A stretch of DNA of 64,000 nucleotides from Thermococcus sp. EP1 (GTDB lineage Archaea > Methanobacteriota_B > Thermococci > Thermococcales > Thermococcaceae). Location of the stretch: positions 1-64,000 of the forward strand of contig NZ_JXCG01000006.1 of the NCBI RefSeq assembly GCF_001317345.1, read 5' to 3'. This document shows positions 35,632-43,819 of the stretch, in pieces (the stretch's first letter is position 1; every line of letters starts with the position of its first letter). Made by a program: the position numbers and the translations under genes. The notes under the pieces were generated by a model. That model was not told where the DNA came from, made no database searches, and worked only from the letters and a program-made list of their open reading frames with translations.

Positions 35632-36418
35632 TCTTTCCTCCTTTTATATCTATACGACCTTCTTTTTCCAAGAGCCTGAGGATTTCTTCAAGGGCTTTTG
35701 TATTCACTACGTTTATTATCATTGTTCCTTTTTCAGTTGGAATTTCCATAGGCATTGCTTTGAGAAAACTTGCAACTAAGTCCTCTTTTGGAATTTTCTC
35801 ATTATTAATGACGGTTAATATTTCATTTGAAACTATTCCTTGAGAGATAGCTGCAAAATAAGTTCCCATTACCATATCTTCTTCAAAGTACTTCGCTGCT
35901 ATATGAAAAGCCCTGTTGATTTTGTCTATTTCCACTTCCTTTATTTCTATTTCATACTCTGGAAGCAAATCTACAAAAGCAAACTGCTTTGCTATCTTTT
36001 CAATACTCTCCAAATCCTTTGCAAGTTGATATGGGAAACGGAACTGGAACTTAAGCCTTGTAACATCTACATCCTCTTTAAGCTTGGCCTTCTCCCCCTC
36101 AACAGCAATAGCCCCATTTTTAAAAAGCTGATCTAAGACATCGCCCATCCAATATCCTTCTTGGAGAAGATGATTTATACTTTCACCCTCTTTAAGATGT
36201 TCAAGAGCGTGATTAATTTGTTCTTTAAAGTTTAAAAAGCCCTGAAGGAGAACTTCCTTTTCTTCTCCTTGAAAAGAGTTTATAGTAGTACTGATCTCGT
36301 CAAGAGTTCCCTCAAGCATATACCCAAGTCTTTCTTTGACCATAAACTTTATTCTCTCTTTTCTAAGCTCATTCAAAAATGCTTCCTTCACAACTTCATT
36401 TTTTGTGACCAATCTCAT
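35615..36418 (-). CDS. Conserved hypothetical protein
   Basis: A 267-residue soluble, mostly helical, Glu/Lys-rich protein with no signal peptide or membrane segment. The C-terminus (VNTKALEEILRLLEKEGRIDIKGGKIRRLK) looks like the last helix and wing of a winged-helix domain. I do not recognise a family. The ATG at 36418 follows GGTGAG; an earlier in-frame start at 36451 lies over the divergent promoter. It is divergent from the LSm gene. Confidence 0.7.
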   Translation of the reverse strand: MRLVTKNEVVKEAFLNELRKERIKFMVKERLGYMLEGTLDEISTTINSFQGEEKEVLLQGFLNFKEQINHALEHLKEGESINHLLQEGYWMGDVLDQLFKNGAIAVEGEKAKLKEDVDVTRLKFQFRFPYQLAKDLESIEKIAKQFAFVDLLPEYEIEIKEVEIDKINRAFHIAAKYFEEDMVMGTYFAAISQGIVSNEILTVINNEKIPKEDLVASFLKAMPMEIPTEKGTMIINVVNTKALEEILRLLEKEGRIDIKGGKIRRLK

Positions 36419-36446
36419 AAAACTCACCAGATGGAAAAGGCTAAAA

Positions 36447-36459
36447 GACATTTATAGTC
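36447..36459 (+). promoter_or_regulatory. TATA box of the LSm gene
   Basis: GACATTTATAGTC lies about 25-30 bases before the ATG at 36480; a GGTGGG site sits just before the ATG. Confidence 0.5.
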
Positions 36460-36479
36460 TTTTTGTATTAGGTGGGACA

Positions 36480-36701
36480 ATGAGTGAAGAAAAACCTCTC
36501 CTACTTGACAAGACACTTGAGAAATGGAAGGGAAAAAGAGTTGCTCTTGCAGTTAGTGGAGACCATTCTTTCACTGGAACTCTAGAAGAGTTTGATGAAG
36601 AAGTCATTGTGCTTGAAAACGTCGCAGATGTTGTTGGAAACAGAGGAAAATCCTTAATAGTTAAGATAGATGATATCAACTGGATAATGCTTCTAGAGTG
36701 A
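36480..36701 (+). CDS. LSm-type (Sm-like) RNA-binding protein
   Basis: A 73-residue protein matching a single Sm fold: Sm1 region KRVALAVSGDHSFTGTLEEFDEEVIVLENV and Sm2-like end GKSLIVKIDDINWIMLLE. It is divergent from the canonical archaeal Sm1/Sm2 sequences, so RNA binding is likely but not proved. The long upstream extension of the frame overlaps the divergent gene and is not used. It ends four bases inside a possible start of mobB, so the two are an operon. Confidence 0.75.
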   Translation: MSEEKPLLLDKTLEKWKGKRVALAVSGDHSFTGTLEEFDEEVIVLENVADVVGNRGKSLIVKIDDINWIMLLE

Positions 36702-36706
36702 TTAAA

Positions 36707-37444
36707 ATGAAGGCCATAGCTTTTATAGGTTTTAAAAAGAGTGGGAAGACCTCCGCAGTAGAAAAAGTTGCAAATGAACTCAAGAACAGAGGATACAAAA
36801 TAGCAATAGCCAAGAGCATGCACACTAATTTTGATAACAAGAACACAGACACATGGAAATTTAAACAGGTAGCAGATTACGTCATCGTTAAAGCCCAGGA
36901 AACTGACGCTTTACTTTTTGAGGCTAAAGATATAAATGCATTATTTTCAATAATTCCCGAAGTGGATTTCCTTCTTCTTGAGGGATTTAAAACAGTCAAA
37001 CACATGCCAAAAATAATATGTGCAAAAAGTGAAGAAGAAGTAGATGCTCTCAATGATGGCCTAGCAATTGCAATTAGTGGAATCGTAGCAAATAACAAAA
37101 TACACCAAATAAAGGGATTACCTGTGATAAATGCTCTTGAAAACCCCGAGAAACTAGCTGATTTAATCGAAGAAAAAGCATTTATGTTGCCAAACATTGA
37201 TTGTAGAATGTGTGGTCTCACTTGCTATGAAATGGCAAAATTAATTATCAGAGGAGAGAAAAGCATCAAGGACTGTGTCGTCATAAGCTCAAAGCCTCAA
37301 GTAGTAGTGAAAGTTGATGGAAAAGAGCTCCCAATGAAAGATTGGGTTCAAGAGCTGGTAAAAAAGACCATCGAAGGTATGCTCTCAGCTATGAAAGGGT
37401 ATAAAGAAGGGCGAAAAATTGAGATTACAATAAATAACGAGTGA
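36707..37444 (+). CDS. mobB: MobB-like molybdopterin-guanine dinucleotide protein with a C-terminal Fe-S motif
   Basis: A 245-residue protein. Residues about 1-155 are the MobB P-loop domain (AFIGFKKSGKTSAVEKVANEL, and VDFLLLEGFK near the middle), which assists attachment of GMP to molybdopterin or tungstopterin; Thermococcales use tungsten cofactors. The C-terminus has Cys166, Cys169, Cys173 and Cys190 in CRMCGLTCYE...KDC, resembling a 4Fe-4S FeS-domain motif not found in bacterial MobB. A GTG three codons upstream of the ATG is less likely. Confidence 0.85.
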   Translation: MKAIAFIGFKKSGKTSAVEKVANELKNRGYKIAIAKSMHTNFDNKNTDTWKFKQVADYVIVKAQETDALLFEAKDINALFSIIPEVDFLLLEGFKTVKHMPKIICAKSEEEVDALNDGLAIAISGIVANNKIHQIKGLPVINALENPEKLADLIEEKAFMLPNIDCRMCGLTCYEMAKLIIRGEKSIKDCVVISSKPQVVVKVDGKELPMKDWVQELVKKTIEGMLSAMKGYKEGRKIEITINNE

Positions 37445-37445
37445 T

Positions 37446-37850
37446 TCAATCCAGAACCACTACTCTAATCTCTTTAATTTCTCCGTCCTTTAAAAGGAAT
37501 GCTCCATAAGTTCCAAGAGTGCTGACTATTAACCATACATTTCTCCATAAATTCATTCCTTTTAGATCCTTGCCAGAGGGATAATGAGGACAATTAACAT
37601 GAGAATGGAAAATTCCAATTATCTCTAACTCTTCCTTTTCAGCTTTTTGAAAAACTTCTAAAGTTTCCAGTGGATCTACTTCAAATTCTACTGGAGAATC
37701 TAACTTATTTTTCGTGAAAACTATTTCCTCTACGAAAAATCCGTCTTCGCGTTCTTGTCCGAGTAAAAAACCACATATTTCAACTTTGCTTTCTTTTGCC
37801 CTCTGAAGTATTTCGTACAGATGTACGCTTTTTATATAAAGGAACCTCAT
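37446..37850 (-). CDS. JAMM/MPN-domain metalloprotease
   Basis: A 134-residue single JAB1/MPN+ domain. The zinc site is complete: Glu24 in VEICGFLLG, His82 and His84 in IFHSHVN, Ser92 and Asp95 in YPSGKD. Archaeal proteins of this kind cleave ubiquitin-like SAMPs from targets or release them for sulfur transfer. The ATG at 37850 lies about 25 bases after a TTTAAAC box and has no ribosome binding site, so the message looks leaderless; the longer upstream frame is not used. Confidence 0.85.
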   Translation of the reverse strand: MRFLYIKSVHLYEILQRAKESKVEICGFLLGQEREDGFFVEEIVFTKNKLDSPVEFEVDPLETLEVFQKAEKEELEIIGIFHSHVNCPHYPSGKDLKGMNLWRNVWLIVSTLGTYGAFLLKDGEIKEIRVVVLD

Positions 37851-37916
37851 AACAGATTTTTTGCCTTTGTTGTTTAAACATTTTTTGTTCATCGATGTAT
37901 TTTTTTGTGCAGAAAG

Positions 37917-37930
37917 GCTTATAAAAATGT
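37917..37930 (+). promoter_or_regulatory. TATA box of the 47-residue gene
   Basis: GGCTTATAAAAATG on the plus strand, roughly 70 bases before the ATG at 37995, predicts a leader of about 40-45 bases carrying GGGGGGTGA. Confidence 0.45.
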
Positions 37931-37994
37931 TTACAAACATCAAGATTTAGGCCTAATGTACTACTACTGAGGGTGATATGTGGGGGGTGAAGAA

Positions 37995-38138
37995 ATGCTT
38001 GCAAGAATAGTTTACTACAAACTAAATTCAATCCCCGAAGAGGAAATAATAGCTGTTAATAAAATTGAAAAAGCCATTAAAATAGCTGAGAAAAAGTTAG
38101 GGAACGATATAGTGGGATTTGAAATCGAGATAATCTGA
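37995..38138 (+). CDS. Small 47-residue protein, unknown
   Basis: ATG at 37995 with a strong GGGGGGTGA site seven to eight bases upstream opens a 47-codon frame ending TGA at 38138. The product MLARIVYYKLNSIPEEEI... is charged and reads like a ferredoxin-like strand-helix-strand unit ending DIVGFEIEII. It has its own TATA box and a T-rich end at 38157-38172. I recognise no family; the clear translation signals and amino-acid pattern make it a likely real gene. Confidence 0.62.
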   Translation: MLARIVYYKLNSIPEEEIIAVNKIEKAIKIAEKKLGNDIVGFEIEII

Positions 38139-38162
38139 TCACGATCGCCTTCTTCTCCCCTT

Positions 38163-38873
38163 TTATTTTATATGCAAGCTCTTGTCATAACCCCATTCAT
38201 AAAGATATCCCATTCTTTTAAGCTTTCCAGCATGATATTCATAGATTAATGGCACCCCAGTAGGAATATTAAGTTTCAAAACCTCTTCCTTACTTAATCC
38301 CTCAATATGCATAACTATTGAGCGCAAACTGTTTCCGTGAGCTGAAACAAGGACATTTTTGCCCCTCTCAAGCTCCGGTATTATCTTTTCCTTAAAATAT
38401 GGAATGGTTCTCTTGGCAGTGTCTTTAAGACTTTCTCCACCGGGTGGAGCAATGTCATAGCTTCGCCTCCATAAAAGCACTTGTTCTTCCCCATAAATCT
38501 TTTTGGCCTTATCCTTGTTTAACCCTTGAAGTTGCCCATAATATCGCTCATTCAAATGCCATGACTTATATGTAGGCACATACCTTTCCCCATCTTCTCC
38601 ATAAATTAAACCCCATTCTTTCATCATTCCATTTTCATGCTCTATCTTTGGAATTCCAGAACAGTTTTTACTCATTACAAGCATTGCTGTTTGGATTGCA
38701 CGGACAAGTTCAGAAGTAAAAATCACATCAATTCGCCAATGCTTAAGAAGATCCCCAGCATTCAAGGCCTCTTCTACGCCTTTCTCACTTAGAGGAACAT
38801 CTACCCATCCAGTGAAGAGGTTTAACTTATTCCAAAGGCTCTCACCATGTCTTATTAGTATGAGGTTGCTCAT
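38163..38873 (-). CDS. Phosphoglycerate mutase, cofactor-dependent type (dPGM-like)
   Basis: A 236-residue histidine-phosphatase protein close to GpmA: LILIRHGESLWNKLNLFTGWVDVPLSEKG (His9), TSELVRAIQTA, LNERYYGQLQGLNKDKA, APPGGESLKDTAKR and SAHGNSLRSIVMHIEGLS. These are the full dPGM signatures, not those of general phosphatases. It would interconvert 3- and 2-phosphoglycerate. Archaea, including Thermococcales, normally use the unrelated cofactor-independent PGM, so this looks like a transferred bacterial-type gene. The ATG at 38873 follows GGTGGA. Confidence 0.88.
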   Translation of the reverse strand: MSNLILIRHGESLWNKLNLFTGWVDVPLSEKGVEEALNAGDLLKHWRIDVIFTSELVRAIQTAMLVMSKNCSGIPKIEHENGMMKEWGLIYGEDGERYVPTYKSWHLNERYYGQLQGLNKDKAKKIYGEEQVLLWRRSYDIAPPGGESLKDTAKRTIPYFKEKIIPELERGKNVLVSAHGNSLRSIVMHIEGLSKEEVLKLNIPTGVPLIYEYHAGKLKRMGYLYEWGYDKSLHIK

Positions 38874-38993
38874 TAGGTCCACCTAAAATTTCTCGGCACT
38901 TGAATATAAATCCTTTTCTGCTCAAAAGTGAACAGTATTCTATTGTATCTTGACCATTGAAACTATCAGTGACAATACATTTAGAGAAGATTA

Positions 38994-39007
38994 AAGCTAT
39001 ATAAAAC
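38994..39007 (+). promoter_or_regulatory. TATA box of the PspC operon
   Basis: AGCTATATAAAAC lies about 50 bases before the ATG at 39052; GAGGTGAG sits in the predicted leader. Confidence 0.5.
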
Positions 39008-39051
39008 AAAGACCCAATACAATTTGGGTTTGGAAAGTGAGGTGAGATCCC

Positions 39052-39282
39052 ATGGAAAAAAAGCTGTATAGAAGCAGAAAAAATAGAATGTTATTTGGAG
39101 TTTGTGGTGGACTAGCAGAATATTTTAACGTCGATCCTACTCTTGTAAGGATACTATTTATAATACTACTCATAGGAAGTGTAGGGACGGCGGTTTTGTT
39201 ATATCTTCTCCTGGCGGTTGTAATGCCCGAGGAGCCTAAGAAAGGAGGTGAAGAAATTGGAAAAGAAATTAAAGAGGAGTAA
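39052..39282 (+). CDS. PspC-domain membrane protein (first of a pair)
   Basis: A 76-residue PspC domain: MEKKLYRSRKNRMLFGVCGGLAEYFNVDP-type start and one membrane helix (LVRILFIILLIGSVGTAVLLYLLLAVVM), then an acidic/basic tail. PspC proteins sense membrane stress in bacteria; the archaeal role is unknown. Its 3' end overlaps the next PspC gene by 26 bases. Confidence 0.85.
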   Translation: MEKKLYRSRKNRMLFGVCGGLAEYFNVDPTLVRILFIILLIGSVGTAVLLYLLLAVVMPEEPKKGGEEIGKEIKEE

Positions 39283-39697
39283 GAAAAACAAGGTATTTTT
39301 AGGAGTTTTAGGTGGCATTGCTGAATATCTTGAAGTGGATCCCACAATAATAAGGATATTATTTATCCTTTTATGTCTCGTGGAACCAGTGTTCATCTTA
39401 GCATACTTCCTAATGGCTATAGTTATGCCCGAAGAGGAAGAAATAGTTACTGCAGAAAAGATCCCTCAAAAATTTGAAAAGATAGTTGAAGAGACTGGAG
39501 AAAAAGTGGAAGAACTCGCCAAGAAAGCTCCAAAAATTGAGAAAAAAGACGATACAAAACTCTTTGGAATAGCTCTTGTCATCCTAGGAACTGCATTACT
39601 CTTAAAAGAATTTATCCCAATTCCCTTCTTAGGTCTTAGAGAAATCGTTGCCGTGCTTATCTTGCTCCTTGGACTATACTTGGTGGCGAGGGGATAA
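39257..39697 (+). CDS. PspC-domain membrane protein (second of a pair)
   Basis: A 146-residue protein: a PspC domain with helix IIRILFILLCLVEPVFILAYFLMAIVM, a charged helical linker (about residues 70-100) and two C-terminal hydrophobic segments. TTG 39257 is chosen because it lies seven bases after AAGGAGGT and because the product then begins MEKKLKRSKKN, parallel to MEKKLYRSRKN of the preceding paralogue; a GTG three codons upstream lies inside the ribosome binding site. The pair arose by duplication. Confidence 0.83.
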   Translation: MEKKLKRSKKNKVFLGVLGGIAEYLEVDPTIIRILFILLCLVEPVFILAYFLMAIVMPEEEEIVTAEKIPQKFEKIVEETGEKVEELAKKAPKIEKKDDTKLFGIALVILGTALLLKEFIPIPFLGLREIVAVLILLLGLYLVARG

Positions 39698-39699
39698 AA

Positions 39700-40572
39700 A
39701 TGAAAAGACTTCTTGGTGTATTTTTAGTATTTTTCGGCCTCTTAATACTTTTAAGAAGTTTCCAACCCCAGTTCTATAACTACCTCCTACCTTATGCACC
39801 ATATATCAAACAAACATTCTGGGGGGTCACATTACTTATCGCTGGTCTTTACATCCTAATAAAAAACCGAAATGCAAGAACTATCTTGGGAGTCGTGTTT
39901 ATCCTTTACCTCGCCCTCTACCTTGTAACCCCTGAGACAAGTTTCAGATGGTACTTCTCCTTCAGAGAGGCTGGAGATGTTAAAGAACTTGGAGAGTTCC
40001 AGGCATCCAAGATAGATATAGAGAACATCGCCGCAGAGATCAGCATCGTGAGAGTGTCTGGTGATGGTATAAAAGTCCTCAGCAATTTGCCATTAAGGAT
40101 AAACGAAGGGGACGTTTTAGAGATAAGTTGTTCTGGATGTCCTGAGTACAGAAATGGCAAACTTTTCATTAAAGTTGGTGAAGAAGCAGAAATTAATTCC
40201 CTAACTTTAAGAAACACCGTGGGAGACGTAGACATCAACATAGATGACGTTACCTCAATCACTATAGAAAATGTTATTGGAGACTTTAAAATCTCAGGGT
40301 CATTTAGCAGTCTTACAACAGCCAACTTTGTAGGGGAAATGGAAATAAGCCTAGAAAGATGCCCCGATATTGAAATCGAGGAGTATTGCTCTCAAATTGG
40401 CATATACAGAGGAAGCGGTGAAGTCACTCTCTACATACCAGACAATATCAAGGTAGCGCCAGAAATTGAAGGGTCTTTAACATCGATCACCATAGATAAG
40501 GGGTTTGAAGTTGGAGAAAAGACTTTAAAATTAACAGCCAAGAACTTTGTAGGCAAAATAATTGTGGAATGA
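39700..40572 (+). CDS. Membrane protein with C-terminal beta-helix-like adhesin domain
   Basis: A 290-residue protein with N-terminal hydrophobic segments (LLGVFLVFFGLLILLRSF, about residues 20-75) followed by a beta-strand-rich part (about 100-290: repeated strands like SLTLRNTVGDVDINIDDV and SITIENVIGDFKIS) resembling DUF4097/toast-rack proteins found beside PspC in bacteria. It starts two bases after the second PspC gene and likely works with the pair in envelope stress sensing. Confidence 0.72.
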   Translation: MKRLLGVFLVFFGLLILLRSFQPQFYNYLLPYAPYIKQTFWGVTLLIAGLYILIKNRNARTILGVVFILYLALYLVTPETSFRWYFSFREAGDVKELGEFQASKIDIENIAAEISIVRVSGDGIKVLSNLPLRINEGDVLEISCSGCPEYRNGKLFIKVGEEAEINSLTLRNTVGDVDINIDDVTSITIENVIGDFKISGSFSSLTTANFVGEMEISLERCPDIEIEEYCSQIGIYRGSGEVTLYIPDNIKVAPEIEGSLTSITIDKGFEVGEKTLKLTAKNFVGKIIVE

Positions 40573-40578
40573 TGTACC

Positions 40579-41469
40579 ATGGAAACATGGGAGGTTGTTA
40601 AAGCCTTTACCATAGGACCGTTACTAGAAGTAGCAATACCTAAACCAGGAAATGTAAATAGGTATAAAGACTTTGAAGACCTTACATTTTATCATTTTCT
40701 TTTTGCCAATACAGCAGTTATGGATGTGTTTTTCGAGGCTGCAGAAAGAGGAAAACAAATTAAAAATAAAGAACTCTTACCCCGAGATGCAAGGCTTGGG
40801 GAACTCATAAAAAAAGCTGTTGAAAACTCCAAGAGAATCCAGGACTCCAATCCAAACTTTGGCATCATAACTTTAGCAGTCCCCTTAATCATCGGTCTTA
40901 CATGGAGTGGAGACATTAATTCCGCTAGAGAAAAAACTAAGCTCTTAATACACTCCTCAACTCCCCAAGATACTATCGAGTTCTACAGAGCAATAAGGAT
41001 TGCAAATCCAAAAGGAATTAAAAAGGGAGTAGAATACGATGTGTATGACGACTCCTCATTTGACGCAATTGTGAAAGATGAAGTAAACTTGTGGAAACTT
41101 GCCGAAATCTCAAGCAAAAGAGAGTTGATATTCAAAGAATGGCTAAATGGGTATGAACTTAGCTATTCTACCTTTGAAAAGCTCAAACAACTTACCTCCT
41201 CACTTCCTCTTGAAAAAGCTGCCTTACGAGCATTTCTAGAACTTTTAGCAACTAAGGTGGACACACTTATAATAAGAAAAGCAGGTATTGAAGAAGCTAT
41301 TCTTGTCCAAGAGACTGCTAAAAGAGCATTGAATGGGAAAGTCACCTTCCAAGAACTTGATAGCTTTCTGAGAGAAAAGAAAGATCTAAGAAACCCCGGA
41401 AGTCTGGCGGACATTATGGCTATTGCTCTAAGTATGCTCGTTCTAAGTGGATACAAACTCAATCTTTGA
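40579..41469 (+). CDS. CitG/MdcB-family protein (triphosphoribosyl-dephospho-CoA synthase-like)
   Basis: A 296-residue all-helical protein with CitG-family signatures: [34 protein letters not shown] and the C-terminal [22 protein letters not shown]. In bacteria CitG makes the prosthetic-group precursor of citrate or malonate lyase from ATP and dephospho-CoA; no lyase genes occur here, so the archaeal product is probably different. It follows the PspC operon by six bases and overlaps the convergent encapsulin gene by 11. Confidence 0.83.
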   Translation: METWEVVKAFTIGPLLEVAIPKPGNVNRYKDFEDLTFYHFLFANTAVMDVFFEAAERGKQIKNKELLPRDARLGELIKKAVENSKRIQDSNPNFGIITLAVPLIIGLTWSGDINSAREKTKLLIHSSTPQDTIEFYRAIRIANPKGIKKGVEYDVYDDSSFDAIVKDEVNLWKLAEISSKRELIFKEWLNGYELSYSTFEKLKQLTSSLPLEKAALRAFLELLATKVDTLIIRKAGIEEAILVQETAKRALNGKVTFQELDSFLREKKDLRNPGSLADIMAIALSMLVLSGYKLNL

Positions 41470-41743
41470 TTATCTTAACTCTTTTAGCCCCCCCAAGACC
41501 AAGGCCTAAAACCTTTGAATCGATAACGACAGCGTCTTTTCCGAGCTCTTCAACCACCCTTATTGGAAGTCCAGAAATCTCTGAGACTGTATCTTCCCCT
41601 CCAAATTCTGCATTAACTTGATTTTTCAGGAATTCGTATGCCTCTTTCCCAAATAAAACAATATCTGGCTCAAACCCTTCCATCTTAAGTTCATTGGCCT
41701 TTTCTTCAACGCCACTTAAAACCCTAATAAGTTCTCCCCTCAT
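41459..41743 (-). CDS. DUF1884 A-domain (family 4) encapsulin
   Basis: A 94-residue protein: [18 protein letters not shown], then [16 protein letters not shown], and the C-terminus [24 protein letters not shown]. This is the pattern of Pfam DUF1884 (for example Pyrococcus furiosus PF0899, a solved structure), recently classed as family 4 encapsulins, which keep only the A-domain of the HK97 phage capsid fold. The ATG at 41743 follows GGTGGG; an ATG four codons earlier is part of that site. It is 34 bases downstream of an OsmC-like gene on the same strand, a candidate cargo or partner. Confidence 0.8.
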   Translation of the reverse strand: MRGELIRVLSGVEEKANELKMEGFEPDIVLFGKEAYEFLKNQVNAEFGGEDTVSEISGLPIRVVEELGKDAVVIDSKVLGLGLGGAKRVKIIKD

Positions 41744-41777
41744 CAAACCCACCATATAAAATTTAGAAAAGAGAGCC

Positions 41778-42176
41778 TTAAACTTTTTCCCTAATAATCT
41801 CGTAAGAATAAGTTACCTCAGTACCACTTAATTTCAAATGAGCACCCACAGAACAGTATTTTGTTTGACTGAGGTCTATTGCTCTTTTAGCTTTTTCCTC
41901 GTTCACGTCTCCATAGATTTTATAATGGAGATGGACTTTTGTGTAGATTCTAGGGTACTCATCTCTCCTTTCACCAGTTATTTCGACTTCTAGACCTTCT
42001 ATGGGCTCCCGCATTTTTTGCAATATCATTACTACATCTATTGAGGTACATCCAGCAACACTAAGAAGGAGAGTCTTCATTGGAGAGATACCACTTTCTC
42101 CAAAAATTATTTTCCCACCCTCCTCTGTTAGAGCTTCGAACTTCTTATCCTCAATCCATTTGACGACTCCTTTCAT
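41778..42176 (-). CDS. OsmC-family peroxide-reductase-like protein
   Basis: A 132-residue OsmC/Ohr-fold protein with both redox Cys: Cys43 in [18 protein letters not shown] and Cys108 in [12 protein letters not shown]. Such proteins reduce organic hydroperoxides with dithiols. GGTGGTCC precedes the ATG. It is the first gene of a two-gene unit with the DUF1884 encapsulin, suggesting it may be housed in or work with it. Confidence 0.87.
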   Translation of the reverse strand: MKGVVKWIEDKKFEALTEEGGKIIFGESGISPMKTLLLSVAGCTSIDVVMILQKMREPIEGLEVEITGERRDEYPRIYTKVHLHYKIYGDVNEEKAKRAIDLSQTKYCSVGAHLKLSGTEVTYSYEIIREKV

Positions 42177-42234
42177 AGGACCACCTAACCAAAATAGGGA
42201 GAATTTTTTAAATCTCTTTTGTGAACCTTAAGTT

Positions 42235-43077
42235 ATGTATATTAGAGCTTTTGACCCATGGAAATCCAAGCTCTGCACATGTCCCCCTAAGTACACTCTC
42301 AATATATATACTGGATGCGATCACGCGTGCGTTTACTGTTATATAACCTCCTACATTCCCAAAGCCTTTAAAGTGAGGATAAAGGAGAATCTTTTCCTAT
42401 ATCTAGAAAGAGAACTTAGAAGCTTCGACAAACGCTTTATAATAGCCTTGTCATATTCCTCTGATCCATACCCTACAATAGATAAAGAGCTTGAAATAAC
42501 CCGAAAAGTTCTCAAACTCTTACAAAGATACAATGTCAGATGTTTAATCCTCACCAAGTCGGATTTGTTTGAACGAGACTTGGATATACTAAAAGACCTA
42601 AAGTGTGCCGTGGGAATCACTGTGACCACGGTAGACAAGAAAAAAGCCAAGTTATTGGAGCCAAATGCTCCTTCTCCATCGGAGAGAATTAAAGCCCTAA
42701 AACAGGCAAAAGAAGAAGGAATTCCCATCTACGCCAGAATTGATCCTATAATACCATTCTACACCTGGAAAGATTTTGATAAGACTCTTAAAGCCTTGAA
42801 CTTTGTGTCCCATATTACCGTTTCTACTCTAAAACTGCGCCCAGATTCATGGAAGAGAATGGAGGCAAAATTCCCCACATTAATGGAAAGACTTTCCCCT
42901 CTTTATAAAAAGGGAGAAAAAATTGCTGGATACTACTATCTACCTAAAGAAATAAGGTTCAAGATTCTTAGAGAGGCCCGAGAAAAGATTGAAGGAATGG
43001 GTATAACGTTTGGTTCTTGCCGAGAGGGATACTATTCCTACCCAAGCTGCGATGGCTCCCATTTGGTACCCCCATGA
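42235..43077 (+). CDS. Radical SAM protein (SPL/MJ0683-like)
   Basis: A 280-residue radical SAM protein with Cys28, Cys32 and Cys35 in TGCDHACVYCYI, and the GGE-region equivalent ALSYSSDPYPTIDKE. It resembles the archaeal/bacterial group annotated as DNA repair photolyase-like (COG1533), whose substrate is mostly unknown. An additional early CTCPP motif is typical of the group. A TTTTTTAAATC box about 25 bases before the ATG suggests a leaderless transcript. Confidence 0.85.
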   Translation: MYIRAFDPWKSKLCTCPPKYTLNIYTGCDHACVYCYITSYIPKAFKVRIKENLFLYLERELRSFDKRFIIALSYSSDPYPTIDKELEITRKVLKLLQRYNVRCLILTKSDLFERDLDILKDLKCAVGITVTTVDKKKAKLLEPNAPSPSERIKALKQAKEEGIPIYARIDPIIPFYTWKDFDKTLKALNFVSHITVSTLKLRPDSWKRMEAKFPTLMERLSPLYKKGEKIAGYYYLPKEIRFKILREAREKIEGMGITFGSCREGYYSYPSCDGSHLVPP

Positions 43078-43111
43078 ACTACCACTCAAACTATGATAAT
43101 CCAAAATCTTG

Positions 43112-43819
43112 CTAGCGGGAAGTTTTAGGTATTGTTAAGGCCTTTATTTGAAAGACTATTGGATTAAAGCCATGTTCAATGCTTTTAAGGATCACAATAT
43201 TTTCATAGAACTCACCCTTTTCAAAAAACCCCTTACTCAAAATTACGTAATCACTCACACCAACAAGCCAAGAATGAAGGCCCTCTGGAATGACATCCCT
43301 GTTAACTAGCATAATTGTATAAAACTCTCTACCTTCTTGGATAAGCCTTTCTGTATGAGACATGTACATAGAAATCATGTTCTTTATAAAATTCCCTCCA
43401 AAATGTTCATACAGAGCATCCAACGTTGCAAACATTGCAACAACCCTTTTATCTTGAAAGTTGTACTTGCGACCAAGTTTTCTCATGATGTTCTTATATT
43501 TCGGAGAAAATGTTTCCTCGTCAAACTCAACAAAAGGGTACACGAAGGTATGATCCACCAAAGGCTCTTTAAACCCATTAATTACTGCAATACTTCCCTT
43601 ATCTCCATGTTCAAGTAGATTCAAACCAACTGAACTTGCCCTATACACAAGCTTTCTAAAGGGTACTGTAAAATTGGCTATTATTCCAAATCCCCCATTT
43701 TCCAATTCTTGCTTCAGAAAGTTCATTCCGATTTTCCATCCTAAGCTGTACTGGCCATAAGAGACTAATACCATACCTCCTGGGATAATCTCACCCAGAT
43801 ATGCTCTTATTTCATCCAT
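43112..43819 (-). CDS. Degenerate RecA/KaiC-like protein, unknown
   Basis: A 235-residue protein that begins MDEIRAYLGEIIPGGMVLVSYG, as KaiC/RadA-like proteins do, but the P-loop Gly-Lys-Ser is lost (SYGQYSLGWKIGMNF). Later strands (SIAVINGFKEP, DKRVVAMFATLDALYEHFG, REFYTIMLVNRDVIP) follow the RecA order. It probably does not hydrolyse ATP. Function is unknown. GGTGGTATCC precedes the ATG. Confidence 0.65.
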   Translation of the reverse strand: MDEIRAYLGEIIPGGMVLVSYGQYSLGWKIGMNFLKQELENGGFGIIANFTVPFRKLVYRASSVGLNLLEHGDKGSIAVINGFKEPLVDHTFVYPFVEFDEETFSPKYKNIMRKLGRKYNFQDKRVVAMFATLDALYEHFGGNFIKNMISMYMSHTERLIQEGREFYTIMLVNRDVIPEGLHSWLVGVSDYVILSKGFFEKGEFYENIVILKSIEHGFNPIVFQIKALTIPKTSR

